From positions 1-64,000 of the forward strand of contig CANMSB010000018.1 in assembly GCA_947500445.1 (NCBI GenBank): a stretch of 64,000 bases of DNA, read 5' to 3'. The first letter of the stretch is position 1; the number at the start of each line of letters is the position of its first letter. The notes under the pieces were generated by a model. The model saw only the letters and a program-made list of their open reading frames with translations, made no database searches and was not told the DNA's origin. The translations under genes were made by a program, and so were the position numbers. Below, in pieces: positions 26,070 to 37,117 of this stretch. Origin of the DNA: an uncultured Flavobacteriaceae bacterium. Its GTDB lineage: Bacteria > Bacteroidota > Bacteroidia > Flavobacteriales > Flavobacteriaceae.

Positions 26070-26952
26070 TCCCGTATTGCTCGAGGCTTCCGTAGCGGGG
26101 CTTCAAATAAAGGCTAATGGAACGTATGTCGACGTCACTTTCGGTGGCGGGGGACATTCAAAAGAAATATTGCGACAGTTGGGCGAAAACGGAAGGTTGT
26201 TCGCCTTCGATCAGGACGAGGACGCTTTGGAAAACACCATTGACGACCCCCGGTTTACGCTGATCAACGAGAACTATCGCTATGTGAAACAGTTTTTAAA
26301 GTTCTATGGCGTTAAGGAGGCCGATGGTATACTGGGCGACTTTGGGGTTTCCTCCCATCAGTTCGATACCGCGGAGCGCGGGTTTTCAACCCGTTTTGAT
26401 GCGACCTTGGACATGCGGATGAGCGGTCGCAATCCAATTTCGGCCCATGATGTTGTGAATACGTATTCCTATGATGCCCTGCGAAAGGTGTTGTTCGATT
26501 ATGGTGAGCTGCGAAACGCAAATGCCATTGCTACCGAAATAACAGGGTTCCGGGATAACGGTAGTATCGATACTACCTCGGACCTAAAAGCGGTATTGAA
26601 ACGGTTTTTGCCCCAAGCGAAAGCGCATAAGATCTTGGCCCAGATATATCAGGCCATCCGAATCGAGGTAAATCAGGAAATCGTTTCGATAAAGGAGTTT
26701 CTGATGCAGACCCAAGATGTAATCAAAACGGGAGGTAGGCTCAGTATCATCAGTTACCATTCCCTGGAAGATCGGTTGGTAAAAAGATATATCAGGGCAG
26801 GCCGTTTTGAAGGCGAACCGGAAAAGGATTTTTATGGAAATATCGATGTCCCCTTTAAAAAAGTTGGACCCTTGGTAGTTCCCTCCAAAGAAGAATTAAA
26901 ACAGAACAATCGGGCCAGAAGCGCCAAGTTAAGAATAGCGGAACGGCTTTAA
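26059..26952 (+). CDS. rsmH: 16S rRNA (cytosine(1402)-N(4))-methyltransferase RsmH
   Basis: 297 residues from the ATG at 26059 (MYHNPVLLEASVAGL); the frame is open further upstream but that part lies inside mraZ. It methylates N4 of C1402 in the 16S rRNA decoding centre. Family motifs: YVDVTFGGGGHSKEIL (SAM-binding), FAFDQDEDAL, GILGDFGVSSHQFDTAERGFS and DMRMSGRNPISAHDVVN, LRIEVNQE-like IRIEVNQEIVSIKEFL and LSIISYHSLEDRLVKR. The overlap with mraZ indicates translational coupling. Confidence 0.96.
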   Translation: MYHNPVLLEASVAGLQIKANGTYVDVTFGGGGHSKEILRQLGENGRLFAFDQDEDALENTIDDPRFTLINENYRYVKQFLKFYGVKEADGILGDFGVSSHQFDTAERGFSTRFDATLDMRMSGRNPISAHDVVNTYSYDALRKVLFDYGELRNANAIATEITGFRDNGSIDTTSDLKAVLKRFLPQAKAHKILAQIYQAIRIEVNQEIVSIKEFLMQTQDVIKTGGRLSIISYHSLEDRLVKRYIRAGRFEGEPEKDFYGNIDVPFKKVGPLVVPSKEELKQNNRARSAKLRIAERL

Positions 26953-26989
26953 TCCCGACAAAATAGATACGTCCCAAACAAGTACGACC

Positions 26990-27319
26990 ATGGTGAAAAA
27001 AGGAATTCTAGACATTTTAAAGGGTAAATTTTTGGTAAGCGGCGACGCGCCTAAAAATTGGTTGTTCATCATTTTTGTTTCCTTTTTGGCCACCGTGATG
27101 ATCGGGAGCAGCCATAGCGCCGATAAAAAAGTACACCGTATCGCGGCACTGAACGAGGAAGTAAAAGAGCTGCGCAGTCAGTTTGTAGATATCCATAAAG
27201 ATGTACAACGCCTAAAACTGGAGTCTACCATCACCGAAACGGTGGCGGCCAATGCCCTGTACCCCTCAGAGGAGCCGCCCAGAAAGATCAGGGTAAAATC
27301 TAAAGAAGAAACCGAATAA
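26990..27319 (+). CDS. ftsL: FtsL-like cell division protein
   Basis: 109 residues, a bitopic membrane protein: a short cytoplasmic N-terminus with KGKFLVSGDAPKNW, one transmembrane helix at about 24-41 (LFIIFVSFLATVMIGSS) and a periplasmic coiled coil (IAALNEEVKELRSQFVDIH). This is the FtsL layout, placed between rsmH and ftsI as expected. FtsL helps to activate the FtsWI septal synthase. Sequence similarity in this family is low, so the call rests mainly on topology and position. It ends one base before the ftsI start. Confidence 0.88.
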   Translation: MVKKGILDILKGKFLVSGDAPKNWLFIIFVSFLATVMIGSSHSADKKVHRIAALNEEVKELRSQFVDIHKDVQRLKLESTITETVAANALYPSEEPPRKIRVKSKEETE

Positions 27320-27320
27320 A

Positions 27321-29327
27321 GTGGCGGTAACCGAAAAACACATACTACGACGATTATACTTGGTGGCGGGCTGCCTGTTTCTGTTCGCGATTGCGGTAAT
27401 GGTGAAACTGGTCAGCATTCAATGGGTAGATGGCGAAAAGTATCGCGATCTGGCCGAAGAGCGGACGACCAAAATGTTTACGATCGCTCCAAATCGCGGA
27501 AACCTCTATTCCGATGATGGTAGTCTTTTGGCAACCTCCGTATCCCGTTATACCATACGTTTCGATGCCGTTACGGTGGATAGCGATGACTTTAAGGACA
27601 ACGTGGTTCCTCTGTCCGACGCTCTTTCCAAGCTTTTGGGACAATCATCGTCCTATTACCAACAACGGTTGCGCAAGGCCAGACAACATAAGAACCGTTA
27701 TGCCCTGATCGCAAGAAACTTGGATTATTCGGAGTACATGGAGGCCAAGGCCTTCCCTTTATTTCGTTTAGGGCCGTATAAGGGCGGCCTGATCGTAGAG
27801 CAAAAAACGGTACGGGAGCATCCGTTGGGAAAAATTGCCGAGCGTAGCGTCGGGTACGAACGTGTGGACGAGAACGGTTACTTTACCCGGGTCGGCCTGG
27901 AAGGTGCTTTTGGGGACTATTTAAGGGGAACCCAGGGCAAACGACTGAAACAGCGTATCGCAAAAGGCCAATGGAAGCCCATCGGGCAAGATAATATCGT
28001 AGAGCCAAAGGACGGTTACGATGTGGTTTCCACAATCGATATCAACATTCAGGATATTGCCCATCATGCACTGTTGCGGCAGTTGGAGCATTACAAGGCG
28101 GAACACGGTTCGGTAATCGTAATGGAAACAAAGACCGGGGAGATCAAGGCCATCTCAAATCTGGGAAGAACCTCCGAAGGGAAGTACTACGAACGGTTGA
28201 ACTACGCTATCGGCGAATCACACGAACCGGGGTCTACGTTTAAACTGATGAATCTGGTGGCCGCACTGGAAGATAAAATCATCGATACCAGTAGTGTCGT
28301 TGATACAGAAAAAGGGATTTGGCGAATTTATAAGCACCGGGTAAGGGATTCCAAATGGGGCGGATATGGAAAAATTTCCATGGCCAAGGCATTTGAAGTG
28401 TCCTCCAATACCGCTTTTGCCAAAACCATACATAACGGTTATAAGGACGCGCCGGAAAAATATGTGAACCGCTTAATGGGAATGGGCCTGCACAAGGAGC
28501 TCGGCCTACCGATAAAGGGCGAGGGGAAACCGGTATTGCGTTACCCGGGCGACAAAGGATGGTCCGGACTGTCCTTGGCGCAAATGGCATACGGTTATGA
28601 AGTGGCCATGACCCCCCTTCAAGTGCTAACCTTTTATAATGCCATTGCCAACGATGGGGAAATGGTGAAACCGCGTTTGATCAAGGAAGTACGGGAGTGG
28701 GACCGAAGCGTATATCGATTCGAGAAGGAAGTGATCAACTCCGCCATCTGTTCCAAGGAAACCGCTTCAAAGGTAAAGGCTTTGATGAAAAATGTGGTGG
28801 AAAAGAAACATGGTACCGGTCACGGACTGTACTCGCCCAATTTTTCAATGGCCGGAAAAACGGGAACGGCACAAAAGAACTACGCTACCAAAGATCGTGA
28901 TCGATTGAAATACGTTTCTAGTTTTGCCGGTTATTTCCCTGCCGACAACCCTAAATATTCCTGTGTGGTGGTCATTCACGATCCCGACGTTGAGGTAGGG
29001 TACTACGGTGCCGATGTATCCGGACCCGTTTTCAAATCGGTAGCCCAAAAAATATATGCCAACTCTCCCCTGATCGATGAGGTAGAACTGCCAAAGGAAA
29101 TCGATCCTGCCTTAAAAGATCATTTTCAAAAGTATTATGCCGAAGTAGAGAAAGCGTACCGGCAAGTACCCAATGTAAAGGGAATGAGTGGTATGGACGC
29201 CATTTCGATATTGGAGAATTTAGGGTTGCAAGTGGAGGTACGCGGAAATGGAACGGTAAAAAAACAATCGGTTTCGCAGGGCACCGATTTGGAAAAGGCG
29301 GATAAAATCGTATTGGAACTTTCATGA
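27321..29327 (+). CDS. ftsI: Penicillin-binding protein 3 / FtsI with PASTA domain
   Basis: 668 residues; septal peptidoglycan transpeptidase. One N-terminal transmembrane segment (about 15-31) is followed by the pedestal domain (60-220). The transpeptidase domain has S305 in GSTFK (SxxK), S361-S362-N363 (SxN) and K513 in AGKTGTAQ. A single C-terminal PASTA domain occupies about 605-668 (VPNVKGMSGMDAISILENLG), a feature shared with Bacteroidota and Gram-positive FtsI-type proteins. The start is GTG at 27321, one base after the ftsL stop. It overlaps murE by 4 bp. Confidence 0.95.
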   Translation: MAVTEKHILRRLYLVAGCLFLFAIAVMVKLVSIQWVDGEKYRDLAEERTTKMFTIAPNRGNLYSDDGSLLATSVSRYTIRFDAVTVDSDDFKDNVVPLSDALSKLLGQSSSYYQQRLRKARQHKNRYALIARNLDYSEYMEAKAFPLFRLGPYKGGLIVEQKTVREHPLGKIAERSVGYERVDENGYFTRVGLEGAFGDYLRGTQGKRLKQRIAKGQWKPIGQDNIVEPKDGYDVVSTIDINIQDIAHHALLRQLEHYKAEHGSVIVMETKTGEIKAISNLGRTSEGKYYERLNYAIGESHEPGSTFKLMNLVAALEDKIIDTSSVVDTEKGIWRIYKHRVRDSKWGGYGKISMAKAFEVSSNTAFAKTIHNGYKDAPEKYVNRLMGMGLHKELGLPIKGEGKPVLRYPGDKGWSGLSLAQMAYGYEVAMTPLQVLTFYNAIANDGEMVKPRLIKEVREWDRSVYRFEKEVINSAICSKETASKVKALMKNVVEKKHGTGHGLYSPNFSMAGKTGTAQKNYATKDRDRLKYVSSFAGYFPADNPKYSCVVVIHDPDVEVGYYGADVSGPVFKSVAQKIYANSPLIDEVELPKEIDPALKDHFQKYYAEVEKAYRQVPNVKGMSGMDAISILENLGLQVEVRGNGTVKKQSVSQGTDLEKADKIVLELS

Positions 29328-30787
29328 AGTCGTTAAAGGACATATTATACGGGGTAGGACTTACCGGTGTAACCGGAAGCACCGCTGTACTCGTAAACGA
29401 AATCTGTTTCGATTCCCGAAAGGTGGGAATGGACGATGTGTTTGTTGCCTTAAGGGGAACCTTGGTCGATGGGCACGAATATATCGCCCAGGCCATTTCT
29501 CAAGGAGCAAAGGCCATTGTATGCGAAACATTGCCAGAAACCTTGGTAAACGAATTGACCTATATCGAGGTTCGCAACGGACATACGGCCTTGGCCGTAA
29601 TGGCAGCAAATTTCTATGATAATCCTTCCAAGAATTTAAAATTGGTAGGGGTGACCGGAACAAACGGTAAAACGACAATAAGCAGCTTGTTGTACCAACT
29701 GTTTAAAAAAGCGGGATATACCGTGGGTTTGATCTCTACCATCAAGATCATGGTCGATGATGTGGCCCATTCCACCCAACATACAACTCCGGATGCACTG
29801 ACCATCAACCGCTACCTAAGCCTAATGGTGGACGCGGGAGTGGCTTTTTGTTTTATGGAGGTGAGTTCCCATGGTATCCATCAGAAAAGAACAAAAGGAT
29901 TAGTATTCGAAGGTGCTATTTTCACCAACCTTTCCCACGACCATTTGGACTATCACAAAACCTTTGCCGCCTATCGCGACACCAAAAAGATCCTGTTCAA
30001 CGAACTGCCCAAGAAAGCCTTCGCATTAACGAACATCGATGATAAAAACGGGATGGTCATGTTGCAGAATACACAGGCAAAAAAATATACCTACGCCCTA
30101 AAAAGTTATGCCGATTATCGTTCCCAGATATTGGAAAACCAATTGGACGGGCAATTGTTGAAAATTAACGAGCAAGAGCTGTGGTCGAAGTTGATAGGCC
30201 ATTTTAATGCCTACAACATGCTGGCCATTTATGCGACTGCCGATCTTTTGGGACTGGAAAAGTTGGAAACGCTTCGGTTTATGAGCGAATTGGATAATGT
30301 GGATGGACGCTTTCAATATTATATGTCCGAAGAACGAATTACCGCTATTGTCGATTATGCCCATACGCCGGATGCGTTAAAAAATGTGCTCGAGACCATC
30401 GGTACATTGAGAACTGGAAATGAAAGCGTCATCACCGTTGTGGGGTGTGGTGGCGACCGAGACAGGTCTAAGCGTCCGGTTATGGGCCATATCGCCGCAG
30501 AGATGAGCAACAAGGTGATCTTTACCTCCGACAATCCCCGTTCCGAATCGCCAGAGGCCATTATTGCCGAAATGGAAAACGGAGTGGAACCACAGCACCA
30601 CAAAAAGGTATTGTCCATCACGGATCGCAAACAGGCCATCCGTACCGCTTGCCAAATGGCAATGGCCAACGATATTATTTTGGTGGCGGGTAAAGGGCAT
30701 GAAACCTATCAGGAGACCAACGGAGAGCGGATCGATTTTGATGATTTTAAAATAGTAAAGGAGTTTTTAAAGGTGTTGGAGAAGTAG
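29324..30787 (+). CDS. murE: UDP-MurNAc-Ala-Glu:meso-diaminopimelate ligase MurE
   Basis: 487 residues. It adds meso-diaminopimelate to the peptidoglycan precursor in the cytoplasm. The ATP P-loop is GVTGTNGKTT near 114, with the carbamylated-Lys region and HDHLDYH near 203-210 after it. The motif FTSDNPRSE near 402 contains DNPR, which selects meso-diaminopimelate rather than lysine, so the wall should be A1-gamma type. The start overlaps the ftsI stop (ATGA). It is followed by 76 bp before mraY. Confidence 0.96.
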   Translation: MKSLKDILYGVGLTGVTGSTAVLVNEICFDSRKVGMDDVFVALRGTLVDGHEYIAQAISQGAKAIVCETLPETLVNELTYIEVRNGHTALAVMAANFYDNPSKNLKLVGVTGTNGKTTISSLLYQLFKKAGYTVGLISTIKIMVDDVAHSTQHTTPDALTINRYLSLMVDAGVAFCFMEVSSHGIHQKRTKGLVFEGAIFTNLSHDHLDYHKTFAAYRDTKKILFNELPKKAFALTNIDDKNGMVMLQNTQAKKYTYALKSYADYRSQILENQLDGQLLKINEQELWSKLIGHFNAYNMLAIYATADLLGLEKLETLRFMSELDNVDGRFQYYMSEERITAIVDYAHTPDALKNVLETIGTLRTGNESVITVVGCGGDRDRSKRPVMGHIAAEMSNKVIFTSDNPRSESPEAIIAEMENGVEPQHHKKVLSITDRKQAIRTACQMAMANDIILVAGKGHETYQETNGERIDFDDFKIVKEFLKVLEK

Positions 30788-30863
30788 TTTTCAACAACGG
30801 ATACGATAAAACAATTAGAAAAAAGCAGGTCGTGCGAATACGATCAACAAGTAACCCAAACAA

Positions 30864-32084
30864 ATGCTGTACTACTTATTTGATTATTTAGAAAAAGAAT
30901 ATCAAGTGCCCGGTGCAAGCCTGTTCAGTTTTTACACCTTCAGGGCGGCAATGGCGGTATTGTTTTCTTTGGTAATCGCCGCCGCTTATGGGAAACGGAT
31001 CATTCTTTTTCTACAGAAAAAGCAGATCGGGGAAACCATACGGGACCTTGGTCTGGAAGGACAGCAGCAAAAGGCGGGTACGCCTACCATGGGGGGGCTG
31101 ATCATTATCATGGCTACAGTGATACCGGTGCTATTGTTGTGCAAGTTGGACAACCTGTATATCATCTTGTTGTTGGTGACCACCCTTTGGATGGGGCTGA
31201 TCGGTTTTACCGATGATTACATTAAGGTTTTTAAAAAGGATAAGGCAGGGTTAAAGGGACGTTTTAAGGTTTTAGGACAGCTGGTCCTTGGTTTAATGGT
31301 GGGCGCAACGCTCTATTTTCATGACGATGTGACCATGCGCGAACGCAACACCTCTAGGATTACCGAAAGTTTTACCGTGGAAACAGTAGAGGGGGCAATG
31401 GTAAAATCGACCCGTACCACAGTGCCGTTTTTTAAGAACAATGAATTTGACTATGCGAATTTCATCTCTTGGGCGGGAGAAGGTGCTGTGGACTATGCCT
31501 GGTTGATTTTCATTCCCGTCATCATTTTGATCATTACGGCGGTATCCAATGGGGCCAACCTTACCGATGGTATCGATGGGCTTGCCGGGGGTACATCGGC
31601 GATCATTGTTTTTGCACTTGGCCTGCTCACATGGGTTTCGGGGAATTACATATTCTCCGACTATCTCGATATTATGTTTATCCCCAATGTGGCCGAGCTG
31701 GTCGTTTTTATTGCCGCTTTTTTAGGCGCCTTGGTCGGTTTTTTATGGTACAACGCTTTTCCGGCACAGGTTTTTATGGGCGATACGGGTAGTTTGACCA
31801 TTGGCGGTGTCATTGCGGTAATCGCCATCATCATTAGAAAAGAACTGTTGATCCCTTTGCTTTGCGGGATCTTTTTTGCGGAATCGCTCTCCGTCATGCT
31901 TCAGGTGGGATACTTCAAATATTCCAAGAAGAAATCCGGGGTAGGCAAACGCATTTTTTTAATGGCCCCATTGCATCATCACTATCAGAAAAAAGGATAC
32001 CACGAGAGCAAGATCGTAACGCGCTTTTGGATCGTGGGCATCATTTTGGCCATTTTGACCATTGTAACCCTGAAAATCCGATAG
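30864..32084 (+). CDS. mraY: Phospho-MurNAc-pentapeptide transferase MraY
   Basis: 406 residues with about ten transmembrane helices. It transfers phospho-MurNAc-pentapeptide to undecaprenyl phosphate, giving lipid I. Family signatures: [14 protein letters not shown] near 71, [19 protein letters not shown] near 116 (DDxxK catalytic motif), [12 protein letters not shown] near 232, FMGDTGSL near 306 and the [13 protein letters not shown] loop near 371. The stop abuts the murD ATG with no gap. It is longer than the E. coli enzyme because of an extra periplasmic loop (about 150-195), as is usual in Bacteroidota. Confidence 0.96.
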   Translation: MLYYLFDYLEKEYQVPGASLFSFYTFRAAMAVLFSLVIAAAYGKRIILFLQKKQIGETIRDLGLEGQQQKAGTPTMGGLIIIMATVIPVLLLCKLDNLYIILLLVTTLWMGLIGFTDDYIKVFKKDKAGLKGRFKVLGQLVLGLMVGATLYFHDDVTMRERNTSRITESFTVETVEGAMVKSTRTTVPFFKNNEFDYANFISWAGEGAVDYAWLIFIPVIILIITAVSNGANLTDGIDGLAGGTSAIIVFALGLLTWVSGNYIFSDYLDIMFIPNVAELVVFIAAFLGALVGFLWYNAFPAQVFMGDTGSLTIGGVIAVIAIIIRKELLIPLLCGIFFAESLSVMLQVGYFKYSKKKSGVGKRIFLMAPLHHHYQKKGYHESKIVTRFWIVGIILAILTIVTLKIR

Positions 32085-33419
32085 ATGCGGCGTTTAGTGG
32101 TTTTAGGTGCAGGTGAAAGCGGAGTGGGTACCGCCATTTTGGGAAAACAAAAAGGATACGAGGTATTTGTATCCGATAGCGGAAAAATAAAGGAAAACTA
32201 TAAAAACGTTCTTGAATATTTTGAGATTGACTGGGAAGCATCCCAACACAGCGAAAACCGAATACTTACCGCAGATGTGGTGATGAAAAGTCCGGGCATA
32301 CCCGATACCGTTCCATTGGTGGTACGGTTGAAGGAAAAGGGGGTGCCGGTAATTTCCGAGATCGAGTTCGCCGCGCGCTATACCGATGCAACGATTATTG
32401 GGATAACGGGCAGCAATGGAAAGACCACCACTACCTTATTGACGAACCATATCCTTAAGGAAGGGGGCGCCAATGTGGGAATGGCTGGAAATATAGGCGA
32501 CAGTTTTGCCAAAATGGTGGCGGAACGTTCTTTCGACCATTATGTGCTCGAGATCAGTAGTTTTCAACTGGACGGTGTAACGGATTTTAGACCGCATATC
32601 GCCATAATCACCAACATAACACCGGATCACCTGGACCGCTACGAGTATCAGTTTGAAAAGTACGTAGCCTCCAAATTTAGGATAGCACAAAACCAGACCT
32701 CGGAGGATTACCTTATTTACGATGCCGATGATACCGTAATCGTCGATTGGTTGGCCCGTAACCCCGTCAAATCACAATTGCTCCCTTTTTCACTGGAAAA
32801 GATGGTGGACGAAGGGGCCTGTATCAAAAACAACGAAATACAAATAACAACAGCTAATAATACCATTACGATTATGACCAATTCCCTTGCCTTAGAAGGA
32901 AAACACAATGTAAAGAATACCATGGCGGCCGCGACGGCAGCCAAATTGGTGAACATTCGCAAACAGACCATCAGAGAGAGTGTACAAAACTTTCAGGGGG
33001 CTTCGCATCGACTGGAAAAAGTATTGAAAATACATCACGTCCAATACATAAACGATTCCAAGGCGACCAATGTAAATGCTACCTACTACGCGCTCGATAG
33101 TATGTCCGCACCCACCATTTGGATCGTTGGGGGGGTCGACAAGGGAAACGATTATAGGCAATTGATGCCATTGGTTCGGGAAAAGGTAAAGGCCGTTATT
33201 TGCTTGGGTTCCGACAATACCAAGATCAAGGAAACCTTTGGTAATGTAGTGGATCTTTTGGTAGAGACGTTTGCTATGGAAGAGGCCGTAAAGGTGGCCT
33301 ATAAGATTGCGGAACGGGGAGATACCGTATTGCTTTCTCCCGCCTGTGCCAGTTTTGATTTATTTGAGAATTATGAAGATCGTGGCGATCAATTCATTAA
33401 AGCGATTAAAAGTTTGTAA
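32085..33419 (+). CDS. murD: UDP-MurNAc-L-alanine:D-glutamate ligase MurD
   Basis: 444 residues. Mur ligase that adds D-Glu. The N-terminal Rossmann-like domain starts LVVLGAGESGVGTAIL; the P-loop is GITGSNGKTTT near 108; HLDRYEYQFEKY near 182 follows; and the C-terminal domain has INDSKATNVNATYYAL near 322 and LLSPACASFDLFENYEDRG near 415, typical of MurD. It begins directly at the base after the mraY stop. Confidence 0.96.
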   Translation: MRRLVVLGAGESGVGTAILGKQKGYEVFVSDSGKIKENYKNVLEYFEIDWEASQHSENRILTADVVMKSPGIPDTVPLVVRLKEKGVPVISEIEFAARYTDATIIGITGSNGKTTTTLLTNHILKEGGANVGMAGNIGDSFAKMVAERSFDHYVLEISSFQLDGVTDFRPHIAIITNITPDHLDRYEYQFEKYVASKFRIAQNQTSEDYLIYDADDTVIVDWLARNPVKSQLLPFSLEKMVDEGACIKNNEIQITTANNTITIMTNSLALEGKHNVKNTMAAATAAKLVNIRKQTIRESVQNFQGASHRLEKVLKIHHVQYINDSKATNVNATYYALDSMSAPTIWIVGGVDKGNDYRQLMPLVREKVKAVICLGSDNTKIKETFGNVVDLLVETFAMEEAVKVAYKIAERGDTVLLSPACASFDLFENYEDRGDQFIKAIKSL

Positions 33420-33421
33420 CA

Positions 33422-34630
33422 ATGCGCAACTTGGTAAAAAATATAAAAGGGGATAAGGCGATTTGGGCGGTTGTGGCCCTGCTTGCCCTGTTTTCCTTTT
33501 TGCCGGTTTATAGTGCGAGCAGTAATCTCGTTTACGTGGTAGGTAATGGTACCACAACGGGACACCTGTTCAAACATGCCTTGTTGCTTGTTTTGGGTTT
33601 TGGGATCATCTATGGGATCCACCGTATTCCCACCCATTATTTTAAGGGGCTGTCGCTAATTGCGATGCCCGTGGTCATTGTACTGTTGGCCTTTACGCTT
33701 GCCCAGGGTACCACGATCGGTGGTGCCAATGCAAGTCGGTGGATCAGTGTGCCTTTTGTGGGCATCAGTTTTCAGACATCGAATTTGGCCGCTGTGGTGC
33801 TGATGATCTATGTGGCCCGATATCTGACCAAAATCAAAGATCGAACGATCGGTTTTAAGGAGAGCATACTGCCCTTATGGCTGCCCGTGTTTTTAGTATT
33901 GGTATTGATTTTACCCGCAAATTTTTCCACGGCGGCGATCATTTTCTCCATGGTGCTGTTGTTATGCTTCTTGGGTGGCTATCCCATAAAGTACCTTTTA
34001 AGTATCATCGGTACCGGGCTATTGGGCCTTACCCTGTTCATTGTGGTGGCAAAAGCGGCACCGGAACTGTTCAACAACCGTGTGGACACATGGGAGCGCA
34101 GGGTGGAAAGTTTTTTTGGGGGTGAGGATGCGGAAGCGGGTTACCAAATCGAAAAGGCCAAGATTGCCATCGCTACCGGGGGATTGGTAGGCAAGGGCGC
34201 GGGAAAGAGCGTCCAAAAGAATTTTTTGCCCCAGAGTTCGTCCGATTTTATCTATGCGATCATCATCGAGGAATATGGGCTGGTAGGCGGCTTCGCCTTA
34301 ATGTTTTTTTACCTCTTGCTGCTCTTTCGGATCGTGGTGGTGGCAAATGCCAACCCTACCATTTTCGGAAAATTGTTGGCATTGGGGGTAGGTCTGCCCA
34401 TCGTGTTCCAGGCCATGATCAATATGGCGGTGGCGGTGGAGCTGTTTCCGGTAACGGGGCAGACCCTGCCGTTGATCAGTAGCGGGGGTACTTCGAGCTG
34501 GATGACCTGTATGGCCATCGGAATCGTATTGAGCGCCAGCGTAAAGGATTTTTCGGTAACCTCCGTTGGCGGTAAGAAATCAAAAGTGAGCGATAGCAAC
34601 CCTTTAGAAGTACTCAGTGGGCAAGTTTAG
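33422..34630 (+). CDS. ftsW: Lipid II polymerase FtsW (SEDS family)
   Basis: 402 residues with about ten transmembrane helices. SEDS-family septal glycosyltransferase that works with FtsI. Family features visible: an N-terminal [17 protein letters not shown] segment, [19 protein letters not shown], the large periplasmic loop with [13 protein letters not shown] and [36 protein letters not shown], and [17 protein letters not shown] near 352. The 3' end overlaps murG by 14 bp. Confidence 0.95.
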   Translation: MRNLVKNIKGDKAIWAVVALLALFSFLPVYSASSNLVYVVGNGTTTGHLFKHALLLVLGFGIIYGIHRIPTHYFKGLSLIAMPVVIVLLAFTLAQGTTIGGANASRWISVPFVGISFQTSNLAAVVLMIYVARYLTKIKDRTIGFKESILPLWLPVFLVLVLILPANFSTAAIIFSMVLLLCFLGGYPIKYLLSIIGTGLLGLTLFIVVAKAAPELFNNRVDTWERRVESFFGGEDAEAGYQIEKAKIAIATGGLVGKGAGKSVQKNFLPQSSSDFIYAIIIEEYGLVGGFALMFFYLLLLFRIVVVANANPTIFGKLLALGVGLPIVFQAMINMAVAVELFPVTGQTLPLISSGGTSSWMTCMAIGIVLSASVKDFSVTSVGGKKSKVSDSNPLEVLSGQV

Positions 34631-35711
34631 GTTCATACTGTCCGGGGGGGGTACCGGAGGACATATTTACCCGGCAATTGCAATTGCCGATGAGTTAAAA
34701 CGGCGTTACCCTGATGCCGAACTGTTGTTCGTAGGGGCAAAGGATCGTATGGAGATGGAGAAAGTGCCACAAGCCGGGTATCCTATAAAAGGACTGTGGA
34801 TTACGGGGATACAACGGAAGCTGACGCTTAAGAACCTGATGTTTCCATTTAAATTGATCAGTAGTTTGGTACAAGCGCGAAAAATTGTTTCAAAGTTTAG
34901 GCCCCATGCCGTTGTCGGTACCGGTGGTTTTGCCAGTGGTCCGTTGCTGCGGGTCGCATCTGGCAGAAACATCCCCTGTGTGTTGCAGGAACAAAATTCC
35001 TATGCGGGAATAACCAATAAATTATTGAAAGATCGTGTTGCCAAAATATGTGTTGCCTATGATGGAATGGAGCGTTTTTTTCCAAAAGAAAAAATTGTAA
35101 AAACAGGAAATCCGGTACGTGGCGACCTGGTCGATATCAAAGCAGGAAAAAAGGAGGCGCTCGAGCACTTTGGGTTGCAGGAAAGCAAAACTACCTTAGT
35201 GGTGCTAGGGGGGAGTTTAGGGGCCAGAAGAATCAACCAGTTGATCGAAAAAGAACTGGGCTTTTTGGAGTCGTTGGGCATTCAGTTGCTTTGGCAATGT
35301 GGAAAGCTATATTACGGGGAGTATAAAAAGTACCATTCGGATAGCGTAAAAGTAACCGCTTTTTTAAACCGTATGGATTATGCCTATACCGCTGCGGATA
35401 GTATTATTTCGCGTGCGGGAGCGGGTTCGGTTTCCGAATTGTGTATCGTTGGGAAGCCTGTCATTTTTATTCCCTCGCCCAATGTGGCGGAAGACCATCA
35501 GACCAAAAATGCACAGGCATTGGAAAAGGAAAATGCGGCCCTTCTTCTGAAAGAATCGCAATTGGATACCGAATTTGAAACGGTTTTTTCGGCATTGCAC
35601 CAGTCCGAAGAAAAGCGAAACGCCTTGGGCAACAACATCAAAGCATTGGCATTGCCCGATGCCACACGGCATATTGTGGACGAAATTGAAAAATTATTAG
35701 AAAACGAATGA
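34617..35711 (+). CDS. murG: Lipid II synthase MurG
   Basis: 364 residues, GT28 glycosyltransferase adding GlcNAc to lipid I at the inner face of the membrane. Motifs: [19 protein letters not shown] near 5, [16 protein letters not shown] near 99, [15 protein letters not shown] near 122, [15 protein letters not shown] near 195 and [13 protein letters not shown] near 262 with [19 protein letters not shown]. The start is GTG at 34617 inside the end of ftsW; no better ATG exists before the GGGTGGH motif. Confidence 0.96.
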   Translation: MGKFRFILSGGGTGGHIYPAIAIADELKRRYPDAELLFVGAKDRMEMEKVPQAGYPIKGLWITGIQRKLTLKNLMFPFKLISSLVQARKIVSKFRPHAVVGTGGFASGPLLRVASGRNIPCVLQEQNSYAGITNKLLKDRVAKICVAYDGMERFFPKEKIVKTGNPVRGDLVDIKAGKKEALEHFGLQESKTTLVVLGGSLGARRINQLIEKELGFLESLGIQLLWQCGKLYYGEYKKYHSDSVKVTAFLNRMDYAYTAADSIISRAGAGSVSELCIVGKPVIFIPSPNVAEDHQTKNAQALEKENAALLLKESQLDTEFETVFSALHQSEEKRNALGNNIKALALPDATRHIVDEIEKLLENE

Positions 35712-35764
35712 TCTATATGGTTCCCGAGGGAACTTTAAAATAGTTAGCGCAGCATCGTATTGCA

Positions 35765-37117
35765 ATGAACTTGAACAACGTACATAACGTATATTTTATC
35801 GGTATCGGAGGTATCGGCATGTCCGCTTTGGCCCGTTATTTCAAGTTTATAGGCAAAAATGTGGCCGGATATGACAAAACTGCCACGCCGCTGACGGCCG
35901 AGTTGACAGCATTGGGTATCGATATCCACTATACGGACGACTTGGAGCACATTGCGGCGCCCTTTTTAAATAAGGCGGATACCTTGGTCGTTTACACCCC
36001 GGCAGTGCCGGAAACGCATACCGAATACCGGTATTTTGTATCTATGGGATTTGAGGTGTTAAAACGATCGGCGGTATTGGGCCTTATTACCGAAAGTACC
36101 TTTTGTTTGGCCGTCGCGGGTACCCATGGGAAAACGACGACCTCCTGTATTCTGGCACATTTGCTCTCCGAAACGAATACGTCCATGACCGCATTTTTAG
36201 GTGGGATTTCAGAGGATTTTAACAGTAATTTTCACTTTAGGGGAAATGAAGTTTCGGTAGTGGAGGCCGATGAGTTCGATCGTTCCTTCTTAAGCCTTTC
36301 GCCCAACGTGGCCTGTATTACGTCCATGGATGCCGACCATCTGGATATTTATGGCGATGTATCGGAACTGCACAAGTCGTTCCGGGATTTTAAGGAACGC
36401 ATCAAGCCGGGAGGGGTGCTTTTCGTGCGCAACGGACTGCCCATCCCAGGAATTACCTATGGTATCGAGGACAATTCGGACTATTGTATCCGAAATGTAA
36501 AAATAGAAGAGGGGGCCTATCGGTTCGATCTGGAAACTCCGGAAACAACCATTAAAGGCGTTCGGTTCGGCAAACCGGGAAGGCACAATTTGCTGAACGC
36601 TCTGGTGGCCTTCGCCATGGCAGTTCAAACCGGCGTGGAACCGGACCATCTTGCAAAGGCTTTGGATGCCTTTAAAGGGGTGAAGCGACGGTTCTCCTAT
36701 CAAATGAAATCGGAACATTTTATTTTCATCGACGACTATGCCCATCATCCTACGGAAATCGATGCCGTATTTGAGGCCATTTCGGAAATGCATCCCGAAA
36801 AAAAGGTCCTTGCCATTTTTCAGCCGCACCTGTTTTCCAGGACCAATGATTTTGTCGATGCCTTCGCCGAAAGCCTTTCCCGCTTTGGTAGCATCATATT
36901 GCTCGATATTTATCCGGCAAGGGAACGGCCCATGCCCGGAGTGACCTCTGAATGGTTATTGGAAAGGATAACGAACCCGAATAAAAAAGTAATGGCGAAA
37001 AAAGAACTTGTCGCCGAAATCAAACAACAAGGACCAGAGGTTTTGGTAACCTTAGGGGCCGGAGATATTGGATTGGAAGTACCAAAAATTAAAAGAGAAT
37101 TGGAATATGCGTATTAA
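35765..37117 (+). CDS. murC: UDP-MurNAc:L-alanine ligase MurC
   Basis: 450 residues. First Mur ligase of the pathway. N-terminal VYFIGIGGIGMSALARYF, P-loop VAGTHGKTTTSCILAHL near 116, VVEADEFDRSFL near 162, MDADHLDIYGD near 182, FIDDYAHHPTEIDAVF near 321 and FQPHLFSRTNDF near 351 are all standard. The 3' end overlaps ftsQ by 11 bp. A 53-bp gap separates it from murG. Confidence 0.96.
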   Translation: MNLNNVHNVYFIGIGGIGMSALARYFKFIGKNVAGYDKTATPLTAELTALGIDIHYTDDLEHIAAPFLNKADTLVVYTPAVPETHTEYRYFVSMGFEVLKRSAVLGLITESTFCLAVAGTHGKTTTSCILAHLLSETNTSMTAFLGGISEDFNSNFHFRGNEVSVVEADEFDRSFLSLSPNVACITSMDADHLDIYGDVSELHKSFRDFKERIKPGGVLFVRNGLPIPGITYGIEDNSDYCIRNVKIEEGAYRFDLETPETTIKGVRFGKPGRHNLLNALVAFAMAVQTGVEPDHLAKALDAFKGVKRRFSYQMKSEHFIFIDDYAHHPTEIDAVFEAISEMHPEKKVLAIFQPHLFSRTNDFVDAFAESLSRFGSIILLDIYPARERPMPGVTSEWLLERITNPNKKVMAKKELVAEIKQQGPEVLVTLGAGDIGLEVPKIKRELEYAY